Part shown: piece by piece, positions 8,562 through 14,802 of the stretch
Position numbering within the stretch: position 1 is the first letter of the stretch
How the letters are laid out: each line of letters starts with the position of its first letter
NCBI GenBank assembly: GCA_030615625.1
Contig: JAUWYX010000004.1
Location: 1 to 64,000 of the forward strand
Origin: Dehalococcoidia bacterium
Lineage (GTDB): Bacteria > Chloroflexota > Dehalococcoidia > GIF9 > AB-539-J10
Length of the DNA: 64,000 bases
Direction: 5' to 3'
Program-made: the position numbers and the translations under genes
The notes under the pieces: generated by a model
Seen by the model: only the letters and a program-made list of their open reading frames with translations
The model's database searches: none
What the model was told of the DNA's origin: nothing

Positions 8562-9099
8562 AAGTATGCTCCTCTTGACTAACAAATTTCTGCTGAAGGA
8601 ATGGGGTCGTAGGCTGTATTATCCTCGTAAGGAGTTTGTGGTACATTGGGATTCTAGCAATTGAAGCGTGCTTCACATATTTTGATGGATGGACGTAGAC
8701 CTGCGGTTGTAAGGGAAAACGGCCATCGCCGGTTCTCTTGAATCTAAGGACAGACTGTTTTAAGTACAAAGTGATTCCCACAAATTTGGTTTGATAAATA
8801 AAGCCGTGTTTAATTCGACGATGTTTATGCAATGCTTGGCGAGAGATACCTAGCATTGAAGCAACTTGGGTAGAGTTGAGAAAATTGGCAAGGGGAAATT
8901 GAATTAGTAGTTCATGAATAAGTCTGTTTCTCTCTGCCTCTATGGCACGAGACATCTCTTCTGTATAAAGAATGTCGTGGCAATCTGTACATTCATAGTA
9001 AGGAATGTTTGGAACCTCAATTTTACCTACGTAGAAGTCGAATATTTGAAGCGAATCAGATTTCACCTCGTAAACACCGCCACATTGGTAACAATTCAT
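8551..9099 (-). CDS. MqsA/YgiT-type antitoxin with unusual C-terminal half
   Basis: A 182-residue protein. The N-terminal zinc-binding domain has CYQC at residues 3-6 and CTDC at residues 37-40, as in MqsA/YgiT. A helix-turn-helix follows at about residues 74-98 (LNSTQVASMLGISRQALHKH) and looks like an excisionase/MerR-type helix-turn-helix rather than the Xre-type domain of E. coli MqsA. About 65 further residues extend the C terminus. It is expected to bind and neutralise the upstream MqsR-like toxin and repress the operon. The toxin gene ends 12 bases upstream, and toxin-first order is also typical of mqsRA. E. coli MqsA is about 131 residues, so the extension is notable. AGGAGG precedes the ATG. 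Confidence 0.75.
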   Translation of the reverse strand: MNCYQCGGVYEVKSDSLQIFDFYVGKIEVPNIPYYECTDCHDILYTEEMSRAIEAERNRLIHELLIQFPLANFLNSTQVASMLGISRQALHKHRRIKHGFIYQTKFVGITLYLKQSVLRFKRTGDGRFPLQPQVYVHPSKYVKHASIARIPMYHKLLTRIIQPTTPFLQQKFVSQEEHTYVK

Positions 9100-9111
9100 C
9101 AGAACCTCCTT

Positions 9112-9462
9112 TTAATAGTACGGTCTGTCTTCTTTAAAACTATTAATAATTAACTTTCCGTCTGCATCATCAATATACAAATGAATGTAAACATTTTCTC
9201 CAAAAAGTCGAGCTTTGTAAACATCAAAAACCCACCAAGCGTTTCTCTTAGAAGGGATTGACTTACAGAAATATGTTTCCTTTAATAGTTTAATGGCCTC
9301 AATTATTCTAGGTCTATTCCATCCAAAATCGGCAAGTGCAGAATCCTCAGCATTCTTTCTGATAAGAAATTCCCCACTATTTATTTTCTGTTTAACATCT
9401 GATAATTGATAAAAACTGCTTGGGCGATGAATATGCTTTCGTTTTTGCTTTCTTTTAGACAT
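9112..9462 (-). CDS. MqsR-like toxin (RelE-fold mRNA interferase)
   Basis: A 116-residue protein that aligns along its length with E. coli MqsR: a basic leader of 12 residues, then SSFYQLSDVKQKINSGEF, RIIEAIKLLKETYFCKS, WVFDVYKARLFGENVYIHL and LIINSFKED. Established catalytic or essential MqsR residues are K56, Q68, Y81 and K96. Here the equivalents appear to be K67, F79 (changed), Y92 and K110. It should cleave mRNA independently of or with the ribosome and cause growth arrest unless bound by the antitoxin. It is the first gene of a three-gene minus-strand operon filling cassette 2. The substitution at the Q68 position could alter activity. Confidence 0.8.
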   Translation of the reverse strand: MSKRKQKRKHIHRPSSFYQLSDVKQKINSGEFLIRKNAEDSALADFGWNRPRIIEAIKLLKETYFCKSIPSKRNAWWVFDVYKARLFGENVYIHLYIDDADGKLIINSFKEDRPYY

Positions 9463-9593
9463 CTTAAGATAGCATTAAAGTTGACGCATGTCAACCCAGA
9501 TGGTTGTTCACTAATATTAATTTTAACATATTGAAAAAAGCCCCAAAAATTATTTAATAGTAACTAAAATAATAAAAGAGACTTGATTGCGAG

Positions 9594-9826
9594 TATTAAT
9601 GCAATGAATAAATTAGTATTTTTGACTATTGACAATTGATTTAGCTGGTAGGCCGTACGGGATTCGAACCTGTGACACCCTGATTAAAAGATACAAAAGG
9701 TATGTCCCTGAGCGTGAAAAGAGGTAATTCCTGATACCTTTTTATTGGCGATTTAGCTTCGATTTGTACCACTAGGTCACTCTTGGTTTTTCATGGTGGT
9801 GAAAAGTTCGTTAGCAAAAATGTTAG
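9594..9826 (+). repeat. array repeat R2, the longest copy
   Basis: Begins with TATTAATGCAATGAATAAAT, which also occurs (with small changes) next to the complete tRNA-Lys at 12841. It continues through TTGACAATTGATTTAGC, the tRNA-Lys 3' half (about 9646-9690), the 9-bp inverted repeat AAAAGGTAT (9695-9703) / ATACCTTTT (9734-9742), TGTACCACTAGGTCACTC, and the boundary motif at 9795-9826. Two GTTAGCA direct repeats lie within the boundary motif. Confidence 0.88.
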
Positions 9827-9839
9827 CAGAACAACGGTG

Positions 9840-11078
9840 CTAGGTAATGCGCTCAGTGGCAATTAATCCTATTAGCGCTTCGCAAGCATTGAGATACATC
9901 CTTGTTGTGGAGATTTTAGGTTTCTTGCCACTGTGAGTTTCTGCACTTAACTTTGCATACATTGCATCAATTGCTGCTGCCATACCATTGATAAAAGTCA
10001 AAGTAGATTCGCTGGGAAGAGGTGACGGTCCTGCAAGTGTATAACGAATTCTCATTGCTCGAGTTACCGCAGATCCCTCCTTTGGCTTTTGGTACCAGGG
10101 AGAAGCTTGAATTTGAGATACTGGAGCCAACTTGTCTAATAGTTGCCTCAAAACCTCTCGCATACTATTCGAAGCTTGTGAAAGTGAGTCTGGTAAGTTA
10201 CTTTCTAATACCTGCCAAGCTCCTACTCGTTTTGATTCAAGTTCTGGGTCAATGCCTTCTAGGAAGCTCTGTATTAGAGCAACGGTGGGTGTTACGGCTG
10301 TTAATTGAGTAGGTGGTGGTGGTGTGGTCTTGGTAGAATCATCTTTTATAGGGCTTGTTTTTATTGCCTCAGAAGTGTTGTGGATTGGCTTAGATTTCTG
10401 AACGGGTGTGGTGCGTCCAAAAACTGATTCGAAAATATCACCGTAACCGGAAAATGCAGCTACCGATTTCTGCTGTGTTATAAGACTGTTAAGTTGACCA
10501 GTCAGATAAATGATACTGTCTTGGTCTTGGTCCATTAAAGCTAAGCCAAGTCGAGAAACCAGTTTATCTATAGCTGCATAATCTGATGTCTTGGTATTTT
10601 CTTTATTTAAAATCAACTGTGCTTCAGCAATAGCAGAATTAGCTCCATCAGTTACAGCATTAATCCCTGCGTCCTTAAGCGCTTTCGTAATAAGCTCGTC
10701 GGTTAAGACTAAGCCCTTATTATCAAATTTTTCCTCAATATGGGTATTAGATTTTGTTTCGGATGCTTTAACAGTGACATTACAGTGTTTGTCAATATGA
10801 AAAGTTAATGAGACCTGCGGAATACCAATAGGTTGCGGACGAATTTCAGAGAGTAGAAATTTCCCAATAAATAGATTGTATTTTGAAAGTGGTCTTTCGC
10901 CCCAAGAAATACTAATCTCTACTGATGGCTGATTATCACTAGCAGTGGAGAGGACTTGACTTCTCTTAGCAGGTAAAGGAGTACCTCTCCTGACAATTGG
11001 AGTAGCAATACCTCCAAGAGTTTCTATAGATAAGGTAAGAGGAAGGAAATCATAAATAATGGGTTCTTCTTTGGTCAT
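9840..11078 (-). CDS. orphan DnaK (Hsp70) substrate-binding domain fused to an unknown C-terminal domain
   Basis: A 412-residue protein. Residues 9-107 follow the beta-sandwich substrate-binding domain of DnaK: PLTLSIETLGG (DnaK PLSLGIETMGG), an LPAKRSQVLSTASDNQ segment (DnaK IPTKHSQVFSTAEDNQ), then SWGER, IPQVSLTFHID and VTVKASE. Residues about 124-210 are helical, like the DnaK lid. The entire N-terminal ATPase domain is absent. A short GYGDIFESVFG segment and a proline/threonine linker (about 215-262) lead to a helical domain (262-412) with SMREVLRQLLDKLAP that I cannot assign. It may recognise unfolded or phage proteins without ATP cycling. It sits alone in cassette 3, so a partner ATPase in trans is possible but not seen. 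Confidence 0.75.
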   Translation of the reverse strand: MTKEEPIIYDFLPLTLSIETLGGIATPIVRRGTPLPAKRSQVLSTASDNQPSVEISISWGERPLSKYNLFIGKFLLSEIRPQPIGIPQVSLTFHIDKHCNVTVKASETKSNTHIEEKFDNKGLVLTDELITKALKDAGINAVTDGANSAIAEAQLILNKENTKTSDYAAIDKLVSRLGLALMDQDQDSIIYLTGQLNSLITQQKSVAAFSGYGDIFESVFGRTTPVQKSKPIHNTSEAIKTSPIKDDSTKTTPPPPTQLTAVTPTVALIQSFLEGIDPELESKRVGAWQVLESNLPDSLSQASNSMREVLRQLLDKLAPVSQIQASPWYQKPKEGSAVTRAMRIRYTLAGPSPLPSESTLTFINGMAAAIDAMYAKLSAETHSGKKPKISTTRMYLNACEALIGLIATERIT

Positions 11079-11153
11079 ATCTAAACTCAGTGTAAATGCC
11101 TATATTCTTATTAAGTTCATTATAGCACTGCTAACTTGGACAAGCCAAAACGA

Positions 11154-11293
11154 AAAGATACAAAAGGTATGTCGCTGAGCGTGAAAAGAGGTAATTCATG
11201 ATACCTTTTTATTTGCGATTTAGCGTTGACTTGTACCGCTAGGTCACTCTTAGTTTTTCGTGGTGGTGGAAAGTTCGTTAGCAAAAATGTTAG
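11154..11293 (+). repeat. array repeat R3, lacking most of the tRNA part
   Basis: Starts at AAAAGATACAAAAGGTATG, exactly where R1 and R2 leave the tRNA sequence (only AAAAG remains). It continues through GATACCTTTTTATTTGCG, TGTACCGCTAGGTCACTC and the boundary motif at 11262-11293. The tRNA-derived half seems to have been deleted or never acquired. Confidence 0.82.
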
Positions 11294-11306
11294 CAGAAAA
11301 TATCAT

Positions 11307-12782
11307 TTAGTAATATTCTCTTCTCTCATCTTCAGATGGAGTATTATTTATAGGAAAATCCTTTCTCTTAGCAAGTATAATTTCTTTTTGATGTTTTTCC
11401 ATGATAAAATCGCGAGCTGCAGCTGCACCAGTAGTGTGGCTAGATGCCAATAAGAATCCTTTATTTATATTACCCATATCCATATAAGCAAAGAGCTGAT
11501 AAACATCAAGACCATCAGCTTGATCTCTTTTAATTTCCCATGCTTCGCCATCTGCTAGCACATCTATAGAACCAGCCAGGCCTTCGATGGTATATTCAGT
11601 CTTTACGTCATTTTTTTTACTGACGGGGTTATTTTCAAGCCAGTTCTTCAACCGGTCTCTTAGAAGTCTTTCAGGAATTTCGGCTGGATATCTCTTTAAT
11701 CTAAGATATCCTTTTTCCTCATCACCACCTTGTCCTTGTAGAATATCTTTTACTTTATTAATACAGTGAATAAAATGGTCATCCATTATGATAGAATTCT
11801 TAGTTATAGCTGTAGTGAATCCTTCGAGGAGATTTATCTCGCCTCTAACGAGATTGTAGTCATTGTGCCTGACGTTTACAATACCTAGTTCAGATAATTG
11901 ATGAAACAAAACAACGCGATCATAAAGAAGTACATCTAGGCCTTGTTTTGATAGCGATACAGCATAAGGATGGTAATGAGGCAAAGGATTAATTCCAAGG
12001 TCTTTTAATTCATTTTCTGTGGGAGCGTAACCGAATGTTAATTCAGCTTTCCAACCAGGTCCGGAAATCCTCCTATTTTCTATGACTGGTTTATTAGTTC
12101 TATTTGAAGGATGAAAATAATAAGGTTTTATTTCAATAATATCCCAAGAATATAGAACATCACCAGTTTTAGTGTTTCTTGAAAATAGATTGATTTCGGC
12201 GAGTCTATTTGCTGGCCTTAAAAATCTCCTATAACGTGCACCTAAATATGGAACTAAAGTCATTGTAATGGATTGTGGGTTAACATTCACGATAGGTTTA
12301 ATATTTTCTATACATATCTCGGTTCCTGATATATTGTTAAAATCACAACAATAACATTCTAATTCACCATATCTAAGTTCTCTAACAACTCGTGCTTGAG
12401 AATCAGTGGTGGTTTTCGTAGCTAAATATTTCAACTTACCTAATCCGGCAATAGCTTGTTTCATGCCAAGGCCATGTTCGTTAAGAGAATTTGCAGACTG
12501 TATTGCTGCAGGTGATAGAGCTAATCCCAGTTTATCTTGAGAAATACCGAAAGCATTATCCTTGATTAATATCATTGTGCAATTGTTCCTATCATCAACC
12601 CAAAATTCGATATTTACATTGAGTCTTAAATCAGGGAGTTTTGCTGCAATAGAATTATCTATCAATTCAGAGATTAAATCCTTGAAGTCATAAGTATTAT
12701 TACCAAGTTCATAGAAAATATTGTCTGAAGGTTTAACAATAACTTTTTCACTATATGGCTGTAACTGATCGACATTTATCAT
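11307..12782 (-). CDS. GHKL ATPase fused to a PD-(D/E)XK-like nuclease domain
   Basis: A 491-residue protein. The N-terminal GHKL/HATPase_c_3 domain shows the N box ELIDNS (39-44), G1 box DNAFGI (75-80) and G2 box EHGLGMK (102-108), as in MORC/Hsp90-type ATPases. A transducer-like middle region follows. Near the C terminus, GSIDVLADGEAWEIKRD with D407, E416 and K418, then DVYQL (Q429), matches the D...ExK...Q spacing of PD-(D/E)XK nucleases. An ATP-gated clamp coupled to DNA cleavage is the natural reading, which suggests an anti-phage or plasmid role; this is inference. It is the only gene of cassette 4, next to the complete tRNA-Lys, with AT-rich codon use. Confidence 0.78.
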   Translation of the reverse strand: MINVDQLQPYSEKVIVKPSDNIFYELGNNTYDFKDLISELIDNSIAAKLPDLRLNVNIEFWVDDRNNCTMILIKDNAFGISQDKLGLALSPAAIQSANSLNEHGLGMKQAIAGLGKLKYLATKTTTDSQARVVRELRYGELECYCCDFNNISGTEICIENIKPIVNVNPQSITMTLVPYLGARYRRFLRPANRLAEINLFSRNTKTGDVLYSWDIIEIKPYYFHPSNRTNKPVIENRRISGPGWKAELTFGYAPTENELKDLGINPLPHYHPYAVSLSKQGLDVLLYDRVVLFHQLSELGIVNVRHNDYNLVRGEINLLEGFTTAITKNSIIMDDHFIHCINKVKDILQGQGGDEEKGYLRLKRYPAEIPERLLRDRLKNWLENNPVSKKNDVKTEYTIEGLAGSIDVLADGEAWEIKRDQADGLDVYQLFAYMDMGNINKGFLLASSHTTGAAAARDFIMEKHQKEIILAKRKDFPINNTPSEDERREYY

Positions 12783-12840
12783 TTTTAGGACTCCTAAATG
12801 TTTGTTAGAAGATTTTTCTATAATCTACACCTTTTTCATA

Positions 12841-12893
12841 TATTAATGCAATGATTAAAATTGGTATTTTTGACTATTGAAAATTGATTTAGC
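12841..12893 (+). repeat. array repeat R4 flank next to tRNA-Lys
   Basis: The segment TATTAATGCAATGATTAAAA to AAATTGATTTAGC matches the same part of R2 (9594-9645) with a few substitutions and leads straight into the 3' end of the complete tRNA-Lys. This ties the intact tRNA to the array repeats. Confidence 0.8.
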
Positions 12894-12969
12894 TGGTAGG
12901 CCGTACAGTGTTCGAACCTGCGACACCCTGATTAAAAGTCAGGTGCTCTACCAACTGAGCTAACGGCCC
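12894..12969 (-). tRNA. tRNA-Lys (anticodon TTT), array-side copy with a T-arm mismatch
   Basis: The acceptor stem GGGCCGT/ACGGCCT, anticodon stem CCTGA/TCAGG with loop CTTTTAA, and encoded CCA are intact. The T stem reads GCAGG/ACTGT, so the normally invariant G53-C61 pair is G-A. The second tRNA-Lys at 47984-48059 has the expected C. The altered 3' part may have come from an integrated element. It may be poorly functional. Confidence 0.85.
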
Positions 12970-12974
12970 CCGGC

Positions 12975-13075
12975 CGAGGTTGCTTCGGCTGCCTAAAGTC
13001 AGCCTCGCAACGACAGAGGGGGCTGCCTCGCAATCTTTTGTCGCGCAATCACCCAATAAATTGGGCAACTCTTTC
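12975..13075. repeat. dispersed REP-like repeat, copy 1
   Basis: Short GC-rich palindromic pieces with the words GCTTCGGC, CCTCGCAACGACA and GTCGCGCAATC, followed by CCCAATAAATT, resemble the sequence at 28738-28880 and, more weakly, 39335-39450. It lies between tRNA-Lys and the Fe-S gene. Such words are common in dispersed intergenic repeats of many bacterial genomes. Confidence 0.6.
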
Positions 13076-13165
13076 CCTTCCTTCACAAAAACCAAAGGAG
13101 GAAGATGATATAATGTGCGCTAACATTTTAGAAAAACTAGACTATTACTACAAAGGAGGGCAAAA

Positions 13166-14197
13166 ATGTGGGATGCTTCGAAGTGTGACCTGTGCGGCGA
13201 CTGCCTGGTGAATTGCAGGTATGCCGGTTATGATAGGGATAAGGCGATTGCTGAGATTACGCTGCTCATGGAGGGCAAAGACGCCGAAATATTGAGCAAG
13301 TGTACTACCTGTATGGCCTGTAGTGGTTACTGCCTTACCGGAGCTGACCCTTCTAACCTTATCTTCAAAATGCAGGAAAAAATAGGCACCAGCCCCATAG
13401 TAGTGATCGGCAAACCGGTATGCGAGGCATTAGTCCGGGCATTCGAAGAGAGAGAAGACCCCGAGCAGTTGATACCGGGTCATCCTGATAAGCCAGCCCT
13501 GTCACTCGACGCGTTCCGGTTTGACAACTTCCCCGAGGGCACATTTGACAGCCAGTTATTTAAGGGTATGACCATAGTGAGAGGCGGTGAGTATGCGTCT
13601 CTTGCAGGCTATGTGCATATGGGTGGGGAGAGCTTCGTCGAAAAGTACGGTCAGCGAGTCCTTGACAACCTGGCAAAGCTGGGCAAAGACATCGTGTACA
13701 TTCACAATGAAGGCTTTGTCCTCGCGCACGTAAAGGCCAAGGAGTATGATTTCAAAGTTCCCTTCAAGTACATGCACCTCTACGAATACCTGCGTAACTA
13801 TCTAAGAGACCACAAAAAGAACATCACCAAACTGGGCAAGAAGGTTGCCTACCAGGCCAACTGCGCTACCAGATGGATCCCTGAGTATGATGCCTTTCTG
13901 GATGAGGTCTTTGAGCTTGTCGGCGTGGAACGGCCGAACAGAAAATACGAGCGGTTGAACGCCGTCTGCTGCACTGTCCCCCTTATCTACACTAACCGGG
14001 AGCTTGCCGTTGACATTCAGAAGAAAAACTTCGAGGATGCCATTGCGTGCGGTGCCGATGCCATCATAACTTGCTGCCCTATATGTTACGGAGTGTTCAG
14101 GCGACCCAGCTTGCAGTTCAATTTGCCCAACATGTTCATCACTGACCTGTGCCGCATCGCTCTCGGTGAAAAGCCCTGGCCAGAAGGCTCCCGGTAA
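13166..14197 (+). CDS. CCG-domain iron-sulfur protein (heterodisulfide-reductase-like)
   Basis: A 343-residue protein. The N terminus has two cysteine sets of the C-x2-C-x2-C-x3-C type (CDLCGDCLVNC and CTTCMACSGYC), which should ligate two [4Fe-4S] clusters. The C-terminal half has CCG-like segments (NAVCCTVPLIY and IITCCPICYGVF), resembling HdrD/GlcF-type catalytic cysteines but with CCT rather than CCG. It is likely an electron-transfer protein in the cytoplasm. AAAGGAGG lies just before the ATG. No flavoprotein or hydrogenase partner is adjacent, so the redox partner is unknown. Its base composition matches the metabolic genes rather than the neighbouring AT-rich array. Confidence 0.8.
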   Translation: MWDASKCDLCGDCLVNCRYAGYDRDKAIAEITLLMEGKDAEILSKCTTCMACSGYCLTGADPSNLIFKMQEKIGTSPIVVIGKPVCEALVRAFEEREDPEQLIPGHPDKPALSLDAFRFDNFPEGTFDSQLFKGMTIVRGGEYASLAGYVHMGGESFVEKYGQRVLDNLAKLGKDIVYIHNEGFVLAHVKAKEYDFKVPFKYMHLYEYLRNYLRDHKKNITKLGKKVAYQANCATRWIPEYDAFLDEVFELVGVERPNRKYERLNAVCCTVPLIYTNRELAVDIQKKNFEDAIACGADAIITCCPICYGVFRRPSLQFNLPNMFITDLCRIALGEKPWPEGSR

Positions 14198-14375
14198 CGA
14201 AGCTGCAATCTAGCTTCATGTGCAAACTGGTATACCCCAAACGTCACCGACAAGATATCTCCTTTATAGAGATAACAGGCCATAGTTTAGTTTTTCCAAA
14301 ATCTTGGTGCATACCACCCCCGCACTTCATGAAAACCAAGGTGGGAATGATGCTAAGGCGCGTGACTATTGTCCT

Positions 14376-14425
14376 GAAATGTTAGCAGAAAAAGGGGAAG
14401 CGGAGAGTAGGCCGTACAGGATAAA
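14376..14425. repeat. relic of the array repeat right of tRNA-Lys
   Basis: AATGTTAGCAGAAAA (like the end of the R2/R3 boundary motif) is followed 18 bases later by TAGGCCGTACAGGAT (the tRNA-Lys 3' end and T arm). The order is reversed relative to R1/R2, as if a unit between the two words had been deleted. It lies in the 605-base gap 14198-14802, which otherwise has no clear gene. Confidence 0.5.
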
Positions 14426-14433
14426 AGGTAGAA

Positions 14434-14616
14434 CTAAAACCTTCTCACAGATGTTTCATTTCTTCTAGCATTGTCTGCTCTTGGCCATTTGAAAAGAGTA
14501 ATTAGATAGCTATCTTTATTTGAAAGTGGGTAGAGAGTGTGCTCTCCTGATGACTCTATACTTCGCGATTCCCATTTATTTTTGTTGTCCTTGGTCACAA
14601 CGCGTTTCTCATTCAC
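14434..14616 (-). CDS. possible small protein of unknown function
   Basis: A 60-residue frame starting MNEKRVVTKDNKNKWESRS, preceded by AAGGGTG close to the ATG. The start resembles small proteins of the RVV...W-x-V type (for example DUF2188), but the rest does not follow. It may be a frame-shifted relic left with the repeat fragments just upstream of it. I would not rely on it without homologues. Confidence 0.25.
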   Translation of the reverse strand: MNEKRVVTKDNKNKWESRSIESSGEHTLYPLSNKDSYLITLFKWPRADNARRNETSVRRF

Positions 14617-14802
14617 CCTTACAATTCCATTCCTTCACTTTTTCTGATGGCGCGTGTTGTATCTCGGCTGTCTTGTCCATGCCCGAAAGTTAATCTCATC
14701 AAAAATTTGAAAGTAGCAACAGGAATTTATCTCTGTACAGATATTATAAAGTTAGACGTAGTGATATCGATTTGAGTATAATACGGGATTAAGGAGGATA
14801 CT

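Larger units (their letters stand above)
6830..12969. mobile_element. tandem array of four gene cassettes at tRNA-Lys, separated by tRNA-derived repeats
   Basis: Four units follow one another, with a shared boundary motif (GGTGGTGAAAAGTTCG, then GTTAGCAAAAATGTTAG) at 6846-6877, 8247-8278, 9795-9826 and 11262-11293. Spacings are 1401, 1548 and 1467 bases. The array ends in a complete tRNA-Lys (12894-12969). The first two full boundary repeats contain the 3' half of a tRNA-Lys in the same orientation as the complete tRNA. Each unit holds one gene or one small operon and no recombinase. The layout fits repeated integration of small non-autonomous elements into the 3' half of tRNA-Lys, with displaced 3' fragments left behind. 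The genes are AT-rich compared with the flanks. The mechanism is inference; the repeats are directly visible. Confidence 0.75.

Noticed and set aside
6830-12969. Integron cassette array
   Set aside because: The GTTAGCA words do not fit the attC consensus GTTRRRY, no attC-type folded palindrome is present and the recombinase at 16298 lacks a visible IntI-specific insertion; the tRNA 3' fragments point to tRNA-targeted integration.
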